Part shown: positions 26,738 to 34,132 of the stretch, in pieces
How positions within the stretch are numbered: the stretch's first letter is position 1
Layout of the letters: each line of letters starts with the position of its first letter
NCBI GenBank assembly: GCA_013360285.1
Contig: JABWCM010000012.1
Span: 1-48,455 of the forward strand
Source of the DNA: Myxococcales bacterium
Lineage (GTDB): Bacteria; Myxococcota_A; UBA9042; JABWCM01
Reading direction: 5' to 3'
DNA: 48,455 nt
Translations under genes and position numbers: made by a program
Notes under the pieces: model-generated
Seen by the model: the letters and a program-made list of their open reading frames with translations, nothing else
Database searches by the model: none
What the model was told of the DNA's origin: nothing

Positions 26738-27670
26738 CTATAGTCCTACCGCAACCACGGTGATGACGATCCCGATACCGATTACCACAAGCGGAAGACG
26801 TACTGAATCCGGTGCCCGAGGGGATGGACGTAACACTGCCGCCAACACACTTCTGCCAAATACCAGCCAGGAGCCAAAAACCATAAGAAGAGTCGCCAGA
26901 ACCGAAGTCCATTCCAATCGCCACACACAAAACAGGCAATGATGGCTGGGCATATCCATCCACAACGATCCAAGGCGTCCGTGCAGCGCCCAAATCCAAG
27001 CGACCACGACGACGGCTGCTAAGATAGCAGCGATTTTCCCCGGGCCTTTGAACCATCCCCATATCCAAAGCGCAGCCAACGAGACAACAAGAGTTGCCGT
27101 TCCGGTCCACGTCGACATGCCGGAAACATCGGTGGCAATTCCAGGCCCATCAAACAAAGTCATACAACAAGGGGATGGTCCGAGTTCGATGTTGGCAAAA
27201 AATCCGATATCCAAAAAGGTTTCGACCAACACCAAAACCAGCAGAGCAGGAAGCCAGACGAGGCGTTTTTGAAGAAACGGCTCGTCTTCAAACTGGCGAT
27301 CCAGGCGATCCATGACCAGCCAAATCAACAAGAAGGCCGGCACCACAGCTTTGAAGGCCGAGGCAGTCCAACTATAGGGCTCACCGAGATGATGAACCGA
27401 AGCGAGGCACATGCCGCCTGCAATCAACGGCACAAGGCTGGACAAGGCAAAAAACCACAGCGGCGCCAAAAAAATACGCACAACGATGCCCACCGACATC
27501 AACGTAACAAGCAGTGTGTGAAGCCGGTCCCATCGCAACCTTTCATCCAGGTTCTGAACTCCTTGTGGAAACACCATGGCCAAACGAATCCCAACGATGG
27601 CCCCGGCCGCGATCAGAACAAAGGCAACGGTGGCCAAAACGACATAAGAACTGGTCAATATATTCCACAT
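26738..27670 (-). CDS. Polytopic membrane protein with paired Cys motifs, unrecognised
   Basis: 310 residues from ATG 27670, with AGGGG 5 nt upstream. Eight or nine hydrophobic segments are visible. Conserved-looking Cys/His clusters lie in the loops: MCLASVHHLGEP (about 87-98), GPSPCCMTLFD (about 165-175) and HHCLFCVWRLEW (about 242-253). The CC and CxxC pairs suggest thiol redox or metal/haem binding, loosely like DsbB/VKOR-type proteins, but the spacing does not let me assign that family. It forms a two-gene unit with the oxygenase downstream. Confidence 0.7.
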   Translation of the reverse strand: MWNILTSSYVVLATVAFVLIAAGAIVGIRLAMVFPQGVQNLDERLRWDRLHTLLVTLMSVGIVVRIFLAPLWFFALSSLVPLIAGGMCLASVHHLGEPYSWTASAFKAVVPAFLLIWLVMDRLDRQFEDEPFLQKRLVWLPALLVLVLVETFLDIGFFANIELGPSPCCMTLFDGPGIATDVSGMSTWTGTATLVVSLAALWIWGWFKGPGKIAAILAAVVVVAWIWALHGRLGSLWMDMPSHHCLFCVWRLEWTSVLATLLMVFGSWLVFGRSVLAAVLRPSPRAPDSVRLPLVVIGIGIVITVVAVGL

Positions 27671-27688
27671 CCGAACCCCTCTAGTCGT

Positions 27689-27706
27689 TTAACCCGGATT
27701 TCTCAC
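27689..27706 (-). repeat. Dispersed motif GTGAGAAATCCGGGTTAA, copy 2
   Basis: Read on the minus strand this differs by one base from copy 1 at 465-482, and the next 35 bp (27707-27740) also resemble the sequence preceding copy 1. It lies in the 90-bp gap between the MFS gene and the membrane-protein gene. A related palindrome AACCCGGGTT lies at 27764-27773 (with a further occurrence at 23514-23523). Confidence 0.5.
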
Positions 27707-27760
27707 GAGTTTGCTGGCGACAGTGTCGAGGCGCCGGCAAATTCGATGACGGTGGACCGT

Positions 27761-28933
27761 TTAAACCCGGGTTAACCGTTCTGCTACGGGAATGGTTGCA
27801 GCAACGGCTAGGACACCCGCCGCAACGGCAAACCAGAGTACACCTTCACCTCGATACCGGTCGAAAATGGCGCCGCCGCATAAACTGCTCAGGCCACCGG
27901 CCACCCCGAATCCGGCGGCCGCAAACAACGCTTGGCCGCCGGCACGCATGCGCCGCGGGACCACCCGCGCAACGTAGGTCACTCCGGTATAGTAAAAAGC
28001 GCCGAACGTAAGCGCATGTAAGGTTTGAATCACCAATATCCACGCCGGCGCAGATACCACCAGAAACAATCCAAAATGCACAACAATCCCCAAAGTCGCG
28101 ACCACGGCAATACGGGATGCGCCAAACCGCGCCGCAAGGATCGGGGCGAAACGAAAATAAATGATTTCGGCGCCGACTCCCATCACCCAAAACAATGCGA
28201 CAAACACATTGGAATAATGGGCTTCTTTCAGCATGATCGGATAAAAAATCAGCGGAGCGGTAGCGGCAAACCGATTGGCAAAGACGGACAACAAAAACAA
28301 CATAAAATCTCGGTTTTGTAATACTTCCGCCAGGTCTTTCAACACATTGTCACTGCGTTCGCGGGCAACGGTGGGTAACCACAAGGACACAAACGCTCCC
28401 ATGACCAATGCCACAACCATTGCCCAGGCAATACTTGTAAGTGAGGTCAGGTCGGCTATCACACCAACGATGAGACTTGTTGTCACAAAACCTATCGACC
28501 CCCACAAACGAACCGCACCAAAATCTCCGCCGTTTTTTTCCGACAGGGTCAACGTCAGGCTATCCAACAGCGCACCGCTTGACGTACGGAAAAACGACAT
28601 GGCCGCGATCATCACAAATACAGGCCAAAAGGATGCGGCAAAAGGAAAGGCAAGCATCGTAAACATCGCCGCAAACATCACAAACCGAAACGTTCCGGTC
28701 GTATTACCCCGTTTGTCGGCTACGGCACCAAATACCGAAGGCATCACCACCATCATGATGGGTGAAATGGCTCCGATCACCCCAATTTCGGTTCCCGACA
28801 GACCGATTGACTTGAAATATGGACTTGCAAAGGTCGCAAAGATACCGACAAACGAAAAAAGCCAGAAATAAGCATGACGAATGTGAACAAGAGGGGTCAA
28901 ACCAAATCCATCGGTGGGTTTGAGAACAAACAA
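27761..28933 (-). CDS. MFS transporter, LacY/HcaT-like subgroup
   Basis: 390 residues with about 12 transmembrane helices, the usual MFS length. Recognisable features are IGLSGTEIGVIGAISPIMMV in the first helices, the loop-2 motif region FGAVADKRGNTTG, and RLWGSIGFV in the fifth helix region, as in the phenylpropionate/nucleoside-type MFS_1-like families. Substrate cannot be predicted. The frame opens at TTG 28933; an alternative TTG at 28900 (giving MTPLVHIRHAYFW) would remove 11 polar residues and is about as good. The region upstream carries a striking tandem palindrome array (29067-29210) that may control it. Confidence 0.8.
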   Translation of the reverse strand: MFVLKPTDGFGLTPLVHIRHAYFWLFSFVGIFATFASPYFKSIGLSGTEIGVIGAISPIMMVVMPSVFGAVADKRGNTTGTFRFVMFAAMFTMLAFPFAASFWPVFVMIAAMSFFRTSSGALLDSLTLTLSEKNGGDFGAVRLWGSIGFVTTSLIVGVIADLTSLTSIAWAMVVALVMGAFVSLWLPTVARERSDNVLKDLAEVLQNRDFMLFLLSVFANRFAATAPLIFYPIMLKEAHYSNVFVALFWVMGVGAEIIYFRFAPILAARFGASRIAVVATLGIVVHFGLFLVVSAPAWILVIQTLHALTFGAFYYTGVTYVARVVPRRMRAGGQALFAAAGFGVAGGLSSLCGGAIFDRYRGEGVLWFAVAAGVLAVAATIPVAERLTRV

Positions 28934-29033
28934 CGGTCAACAATATGCCTGAATGAAGTGTCCGAAATCGGGTGTTGCAAAAAGGTTTTGGTGTGTAACT
29001 TCCAATCTGTATAAGTCTTATTGACAACAAGTT

Positions 29034-29278
29034 CGAACATCTTGGGGTCCCGGGTCGAAAAACACCCAACATTTTCAAAAATGTTGACGGCTTTTGTCAC
29101 TCCACACCAACATTTTCAAAAATGTTGACGGCTTTTGTCACTCCACACCAACATTTTCAAAAATGTTGACGGTTTTTGTCACTCCACACCAACATTTTCA
29201 AAAATGTTGCGGATCACCCATCCGAAATACCCCACATTTTCGAACATGTTGGGGTCCCGGGTCGAAAAAACCCCAACC
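29034..29278 (+). repeat. Pair of direct repeats flanking the tandem array
   Basis: About 37-38 bp beginning CGAACAT and containing TTGGGGTCCCGGGTCGAAAA occur at 29034-29070 and again at 29241-29278, with only a few differences. They bracket the 41-bp array exactly, as if the whole block were one unit. GGGGTCCCGGG is itself rich in dyad symmetry. Confidence 0.55.
29067..29210 (+). repeat. 41-bp tandem repeat carrying palindrome AACATTTTCAAAAATGTT
   Basis: Three full units (29067-29107, 29108-29148, 29149-29189) and a partial fourth (29190-29210) are almost identical; the third has one C-to-T change. Each contains an 18-bp dyad with perfect 8-bp arms (AACATTTT / AAAATGTT) around CA, then GACGGCTTTTGTCACTCCAC. 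The 41-bp period is close to four helical turns, which would place all four palindromes on one face of the DNA. A related dyad (ACATTTTCGAACATGT) lies at 29233-29248. Possible roles are cooperative operator sites for the MFS gene, iteron-like sites, or RNA hairpins. Confidence 0.75.
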
Positions 29279-29328
29279 TTGCTCGTATTGCCTGGCTCCG
29301 AACAATACCGCTGCCAAACCGGAACCGA

Positions 29329-31995
29329 TCACTCAAAATGCAACACCCAGTCACCGGACGGAACCGAATCTTTGGTATCGGCAAAAAATCCTTCAAGTCG
29401 CTCGGGCGAACCATCGACCGAGCCGGCATAGACGGGACCAACCAACGAGAGGCTGAAAACACGGCTGTCGCCATCCCAGGTCAACACCGGAGGATTTGTC
29501 GCGGTCGGTCCAAGCGACCATTCGATGAGCCCCTTGACCGTATACACGTCCGCATCGACATAAACCAACGCCGTGCAGGACTTCCAGCCCATACATTCCC
29601 GCAACGACCGCGGATACGGCATACCCGGCGCCGCCGGCAGCGGAATCACACTCACCGCAAGGGTTGCCGGAAACGACGTGCCTCCGCTGTTTTCGGTGAA
29701 CTTTCCTTTGAGCAGGGTGGGAGGCTCCGGGGGTTCAAAATAACCGATATCGACCGTTACCTTAGCACATCCGGCGCACGTCGCTTCGATCAGAGTCGAT
29801 TTGGTGAAAGTGGTCGATGTGGGCAGCACCATGATCTGCCCAATCCCCAAGATCTGGCCCAGGCCGCCATCCAATTGGATCATCAACGCTTTTCCTGATT
29901 TGTTGTTGAGCCGCACCGTGGTGGACGCAACCGCACCGTCGGTCTGGCTTCCCCACTTCCACAAATCGACAACCGGCAAATCAACAGCCAACCCGGCGGT
30001 CAACGTAATTTCGATTTGTTTTTCGCCCCATACCAACACGGGAGGTTCACACGCAGCCGCACCGCCGGTACAGTCTTCGTCGTCATCGTCACCACAGTCA
30101 TCGATCCGCGGGATACCGGCCGCAGTATTACATGAGGCTTCCACACAAACACCCTGGAAACATTCATAATCGCACGCCTGGATTTTGGCGGGGAACGAAC
30201 ACTGAGGTTTGCCTTGAAACGAACTACATTTCGCTTGATTGTAGTAAGATAAGTCGAGTCCATTCCAGTTACATAAGGGCTTGGGCAACGTGCAGAAAAT
30301 ATTGCCGCAGGCAAGCGGCGCACAGTCCGAATCCACTCCTTCGAGACACCCAAAAGGACAACAGCCGTCACCGGAGACGCACACGTTGAGCGGCGACGAC
30401 TTACATACCGCGTTGCAGGCGAGCGCCGATCCGGTCAACACGTCGGTTGTGCATTGATCGTTGTCGGTACACGGCACGGGGCAATTGCCGTCGCAGGTTT
30501 CACCAGGCTCCACAATCTTGTTGGAACAAATCGATGGACAGTCGGAGTCGTTGTTGGCATGGCATCCCACCGGACAACATGTGTCGCCGGATTGGCAGGC
30601 GGAGATGGGTTTGTGTTCACATGACCACGTGCACTGGTCGGCAGAGCCCACAATCACGCCTTCCGTACACGGATTGCCGTCTTCGCAAACGTTCGGGCAG
30701 TTTTTGTCGCAGGTCTCCCCCTCTTCGACCACTCCGTTGCCGCATACGGCCTTACAATCGGCGTCTTCGGCGCCGGTGCAGTCTTGGGGACAACACCCGT
30801 CAGCAGGCCCACAACTCGCGTCACTTACATGGACACATGCGGCGGTGCACTCGTCGACACTTCCGGTCAAGGAGTCGGCTGTACAGGTGTTGCCGTCATC
30901 ACAAGTGGTTGGACAATCGCCGTCACAGGTTTCGCCGGAATCAACGGTGCCGTTTCCACAGAGATTCTCGCAATCGTTGTCGGTTTCATCCGTACATCCT
31001 GGAGAACAACAACCATCATCGTGAATGCATGCGGTGATTGGGTTGTTGGTGCACGCGGCGCTGCAATTTTCTGCACTGCCCGTCAGCAGATCTGTCGTGC
31101 AGGCATTGCCGTCATCACAGGATTCGGGGCAGTTGCCGTCGCAGGTTTCCGGAGCGACCACTTTGCCGTCACCACACTGGGCGGAACAATCTGAATCCGA
31201 CGCCGGGTCACATCCCGACGGGCAACAACCATCACTGGACATACACTGGGAAATCGCTGCGTAAGAACAAGCGGCGCTGCACAATTCGGCGGAGCCGGTC
31301 AACGTATCCGCAGTACACGCCACACCGTCATCACACGATGTGGGACAATCACCATCACAGGTTTCCGACGCATCGATTTGGCCGTTGCCGCATGTCGAAG
31401 AACAATCGTTATCGGTTGCAGCATCACAGGTGGCAGGACAACAGCCGTCTTTGTCGATACAACTGTCGATCACCGTCGTGGAGCAGGCGACATCACATCC
31501 GGCCGGGGTACCGGTCTTGGTGTCGATGGTACAGGCGTTGCCGTCATCACACTGGACCGGGCAATTGCCGTCGCAGGTTTCTCCAGACTCGACAACCCCA
31601 TTGCCACACGCGGCCGTACAATCATTATCCTGTCCCGGACATCCAGGGGGACAACAACCGTCATCTGAGACACAAGCTGTTATCGGGGTAAACTTACATT
31701 CCGCCGTGCAGGCATCGGCAGAGCCCACCAACGTGCCGGCAGCACACGGAGACGCAGAAGGACACTCCGAAGGACACAACCCGGCGCCGGAAACAATGCC
31801 GGGATCGCATAGCTCACCGGTTTCCAGCACCGCATTCCCACAAACCGCAGCCGCATCGCCGGATGTGTCGCTATCCGTGCCTCCGTCACCGTCGTCCCCA
31901 CAGCCGGTCATCGGAAGCCCCATCGCTAACATAACAACAACGGAAAACCATCCGATTGTCCTAAAAAAACTGTCATGCAAATTTCCGCGTAACAT
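29329..31995 (-). CDS. Lipoprotein with seven Cys-rich repeats
   Basis: 888 residues from ATG 31995, chosen for AAGGTG 6 nt upstream; a longer frame to 32046 adds only polar residues before the signal. The signal ends GLPMTGC with lipidated Cys32, followed by Gly-Asp-Asp and an acidic linker. About 50-600 consists of seven repeats of about 77 residues: CGNGxVxxGETCDGxCP, CDDGxACTxDxxTGS, then xxCxxxDGCCPxGC. This resembles Cys-rich repeat families common in myxobacteria. A non-repeat C-terminal region of about 250 residues has beta-strand character (KVTVDIGYFEPPEPP; LPAAPGMPYP; SCTALVYVDADVY) and no catalytic motif. It is probably an outer-membrane anchored, disulphide-rich surface protein. 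Confidence 0.8.
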   Translation of the reverse strand: MLRGNLHDSFFRTIGWFSVVVMLAMGLPMTGCGDDGDGGTDSDTSGDAAAVCGNAVLETGELCDPGIVSGAGLCPSECPSASPCAAGTLVGSADACTAECKFTPITACVSDDGCCPPGCPGQDNDCTAACGNGVVESGETCDGNCPVQCDDGNACTIDTKTGTPAGCDVACSTTVIDSCIDKDGCCPATCDAATDNDCSSTCGNGQIDASETCDGDCPTSCDDGVACTADTLTGSAELCSAACSYAAISQCMSSDGCCPSGCDPASDSDCSAQCGDGKVVAPETCDGNCPESCDDGNACTTDLLTGSAENCSAACTNNPITACIHDDGCCSPGCTDETDNDCENLCGNGTVDSGETCDGDCPTTCDDGNTCTADSLTGSVDECTAACVHVSDASCGPADGCCPQDCTGAEDADCKAVCGNGVVEEGETCDKNCPNVCEDGNPCTEGVIVGSADQCTWSCEHKPISACQSGDTCCPVGCHANNDSDCPSICSNKIVEPGETCDGNCPVPCTDNDQCTTDVLTGSALACNAVCKSSPLNVCVSGDGCCPFGCLEGVDSDCAPLACGNIFCTLPKPLCNWNGLDLSYYNQAKCSSFQGKPQCSFPAKIQACDYECFQGVCVEASCNTAAGIPRIDDCGDDDDEDCTGGAAACEPPVLVWGEKQIEITLTAGLAVDLPVVDLWKWGSQTDGAVASTTVRLNNKSGKALMIQLDGGLGQILGIGQIMVLPTSTTFTKSTLIEATCAGCAKVTVDIGYFEPPEPPTLLKGKFTENSGGTSFPATLAVSVIPLPAAPGMPYPRSLRECMGWKSCTALVYVDADVYTVKGLIEWSLGPTATNPPVLTWDGDSRVFSLSLVGPVYAGSVDGSPERLEGFFADTKDSVPSGDWVLHFE

Positions 31996-32001
31996 TTTAT
32001 T

Positions 32002-32007
32002 CACCTT
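32002..32007 (-). promoter_or_regulatory. Ribosome binding site selecting the lipoprotein start at 31995
   Basis: The minus strand reads AAGGTG, then 6 nt, then ATG. This decides against upstream in-frame starts. Confidence 0.5.
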
Positions 32008-32378
32008 GAGCGTATTAGGCCGCCATTTCACCACATGTGTCGCCAACTGGCAATCTAAACCTACGGTTATTCATCTTTGCTGCCGTATCGGCTGGCTGGA
32101 CACCATTATACCGCCGAAATTTCCCAAACCCAGGCAATCATACCGCGTTTGTTCGCCACGATGCCGGGAGGCAGCGGAACTAGCCCAGAAACCTATCACC
32201 GACCGAAGCGAAGCGAAAGAGAGACCCATTCCGGTTACGAAAATCCCACGAGTCACAAAGAACCAGGACCGCAAAAAGGGTTGGTGGATGCCGCACGAAG
32301 CGGCCGATGCGGGCTCAACGTGGAATCGCTTGTCAGACCGGGAATAGATGCGTTACATTTTTGCGTCATGAAACCGAC

Positions 32379-32382
32379 GGAG
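32379..32382 (+). promoter_or_regulatory. Ribosome binding site for the dockerin-like gene
   Basis: GGAG is followed by 6 nt and then ATG at 32389. An upstream in-frame ATG at 32368 has no such site. Confidence 0.5.
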
Positions 32383-32388
32383 CGACGT

Positions 32389-32916
32389 ATGGGTCCACGC
32401 ATCAAAATCAACTTTTTTCAATTCATCCTTGCGGCATTTGTGGTGTTGTGGATTGAAAATACCTCGTTTGCTGGGTGCTTGAATCCACCGGGCAACATTT
32501 CCGGCGGCACGACAACCGATGTGACCGATGTACAATGCGGCGTGCTGGTTTCGCTGTGGTACTTAAACGGCCAAGATGGAAACGTACCCCCGTGCCTGAC
32601 GGATGTACCTCAATCAGCCGACGCCAACTGCGACAGCAAAGTGAACGTAGCCGATGTGACTTTGCTTATTTTATATGCGCTGGGTTCGTTGCTGCCCGAA
32701 GAAATCGACACCGACAAAAACCAATGCCCGGATGCCTGCGAAGGGGTCCCTACCCTAGGTGGCCCACAAATCGTTGTGCCAACAACATTTCACGGCGAAT
32801 CCAGCGGTGGTGGATTCACAGTCCGTCCGTTGGGTGCCGGCCCCGTCGCAAACGGAAAATCAAGCGGCGCCGGGCTCAACGTGTCGCCCAAACCGGTCGG
32901 CACCCAAGCCCCATAG
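32389..32916 (+). CDS. Small secreted dockerin-like protein
   Basis: 175 residues. The signal peptide is MGPRIKINFFQFILAAFVVL followed by WIENTSFAG (cleavage about 28). The mature start CLNPPGNISGG and TDVTDVQCGVL forms a first EF-hand-like half. ADANCDSKVNVADVTLLILY (77-96) is a good dockerin-type calcium loop plus helix (D-x-N-x-D-x-x-VNVADV). The spacing between halves is longer than in classical dockerins and includes an extra Cys pair. Residues 137-175 are a Gly/Ser/Pro tail with two imperfect copies of a SSGxGxxVxPxxxG unit. It is a paralogue of the gene cut by the left edge (1-162). No cohesin was recognised, so its partner is unknown. Confidence 0.75.
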   Translation: MGPRIKINFFQFILAAFVVLWIENTSFAGCLNPPGNISGGTTTDVTDVQCGVLVSLWYLNGQDGNVPPCLTDVPQSADANCDSKVNVADVTLLILYALGSLLPEEIDTDKNQCPDACEGVPTLGGPQIVVPTTFHGESSGGGFTVRPLGAGPVANGKSSGAGLNVSPKPVGTQAP

Positions 32917-32945
32917 GTTTGATCTCGGCATTGACACGAGCCGCG

Positions 32946-34079
32946 CTATTCTTTTCCGGCAATTGCGCCGGCTCCCTCCCCTTGATAACGTATTTGCCAT
33001 TTTACGAACTCAGGCTCACGAAATCCGCAATCTACACACTTTTTTTGAAATTCAATCAACGGGGGACGCGGCAACAAACACCGCACACATCTTCGCCCGG
33101 CCTGGTTCAACGCGCGTATCACGATGTTTTTTAACGCCGAAATAAACTGTGGGTGACAGTTGAGTGCGTCTGTCTGCTCAAATCGGTCAATTCCCCACGT
33201 TTGGGCGAGCGTGCGATAGGTCACAGCGATCTCATATAAGGTCTCAATGTGGTCACATACGAAACTGACGGGAACGACGAGCAAATTACGAACACCGGCG
33301 CAACCAAGCCGGATCAGCTCGTCGTCGGTCGACGGGCTCAGCCAGCGGGCGGGGCCAACCCTGCTTTGATATGCCAGTGTATATGTCGGAGTGGCGGGGC
33401 CGAGTATTTGCATCACGGCGGCTATGGTCTGCTGAATATGATTAGGATAAGGGTCACCGTCTTTCACATACGATGTTGGAAGACCGTGCGCGGAAAACAA
33501 CACGTGAACATCGGCACCGGTAGGAAACCGTGACAATCCGCGTCGTAATAGGTCCGCCATGGCCCAAATATAATCGGGCTCTGTTGGCCAGGCAGGAACC
33601 ACAGTGATCCGCACGTCGTGATAAGATAAGGCGTCGATGGCACGAACGGCTTCATTAAACGCCGAACCGGACGTTGCAATGCTGTAGTGTGGATACAAAG
33701 CCAGCATAATGATTTTTTTGACTTTTTTCTCCTTAAGTTCCCGGACTGCTTGTTCGATAAACGGCGGCGTGTAACGCATTCCAACCGCAATCGGGAGCGT
33801 GATTCCTTCTTTCAAAAGCATTTGGCGCAGCGCATCGACTTGCTCAAACGTACGAGAAACCAACGGGGATCCGCCCCCTATTTCGGCGTATTGAGCCGCG
33901 GTTTCCGGAGCCCGTCTTTTGCTGATGGTTTTCGCAAATGGTTTCTGGAGTACAGGCGACAGCGGAAGTTTGATACAATCTTTATCGGAAAAAAGTTGGT
34001 ACAGAAACGGTTCTACTTCGGAAACGTTCTGCGGCCCCCCAAAATGAAGGACCAACAAACCGGTATCTTGAACATTCAC
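32946..34079 (-). CDS. hemH: Ferrochelatase HemH with C-terminal four-Cys motif
   Basis: This enzyme inserts Fe2+ into a porphyrin at the end of haem synthesis. 377 residues from GTG 34079 with GAGGTG upstream. Family signatures: TGLLVLHFGGP at the N-terminus, AQYAEIGGGSPL, AVGMRYTPPFI, the catalytic His in VLFSAHGLPTSY (about 198) and the conserved Glu in FVCDHIETLYE (about 282). The last 45 residues extend past the minimal enzyme and hold CVRC (331, 334) and CVDC (348, 351), a C-x2-C-x13-C-x2-C arrangement suited to a [2Fe-2S] cluster or zinc. Cluster-bearing ferrochelatases are known in several bacteria, but the ligand spacing here should be compared before assuming one. It is divergent from the M64 gene by 53 bp, with no other haem gene nearby. 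Confidence 0.92.
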   Translation of the reverse strand: MNVQDTGLLVLHFGGPQNVSEVEPFLYQLFSDKDCIKLPLSPVLQKPFAKTISKRRAPETAAQYAEIGGGSPLVSRTFEQVDALRQMLLKEGITLPIAVGMRYTPPFIEQAVRELKEKKVKKIIMLALYPHYSIATSGSAFNEAVRAIDALSYHDVRITVVPAWPTEPDYIWAMADLLRRGLSRFPTGADVHVLFSAHGLPTSYVKDGDPYPNHIQQTIAAVMQILGPATPTYTLAYQSRVGPARWLSPSTDDELIRLGCAGVRNLLVVPVSFVCDHIETLYEIAVTYRTLAQTWGIDRFEQTDALNCHPQFISALKNIVIRALNQAGRRCVRCLLPRPPLIEFQKKCVDCGFREPEFVKWQIRYQGEGAGAIAGKE

Positions 34080-34132
34080 CTAGCACCTCACAACGAGTAC
34101 GAAACGAACCTGTTATCAACACGGAAAAAGGA

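Larger units (their letters stand above)
28934..29328. other. Intergenic region with tandem palindrome array
   Basis: This 395-bp gap lies upstream of the MFS gene and downstream of the Cys-rich lipoprotein gene. It contains a 41-bp tandem repeat (29067-29210) bracketed by near-identical direct repeats at 29034-29070 and 29241-29278. Short plus-strand frames here (repeating MSLHTNIFKNVDGFCH) arise only from reading the repeat and are not genes. Confidence 0.6.
31996..32388. other. Intergenic region between divergent secreted-protein genes
   Basis: About 390 bp separate the divergent lipoprotein and dockerin-like genes and should contain both promoters. I could not place either with confidence. 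Both strands have long frames through here (for example one reading RVCSPRCREAAELAQKPI on the plus strand, ending at 32347), but they lack signals, ribosome sites or recognisable motifs. The repeated GAAGCGAAGCGAAAGAGAG at about 32204-32222 is the only unusual sequence. I see no RNA gene. Confidence 0.4.

Noticed and set aside
26738..27670. Assignment as a VKOR or DsbB homologue
   Set aside because: Cys pairs in a membrane protein suggest it, but the motif spacing and helix count do not match what I know of either family.
29067..29210. Possible CRISPR array
   Set aside because: The spacing is regular but the intervals between palindromes are identical in sequence, so it is a simple 41-bp tandem repeat. 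No cas genes are nearby.
29094..29898. Three nested plus-strand frames starting MSLHTNIFKNV
   Set aside because: Their starts are produced by the 41-bp repeat read in successive frames, and the rest is antisense to the Cys-rich lipoprotein.
31340..32347. 335-residue plus-strand frame with the tail RVCSPRCREAAELAQKPI
   Set aside because: Two thirds is antisense to a clear lipoprotein gene and the remainder has no ribosome site or known motif. I list the gap as unexplained instead.
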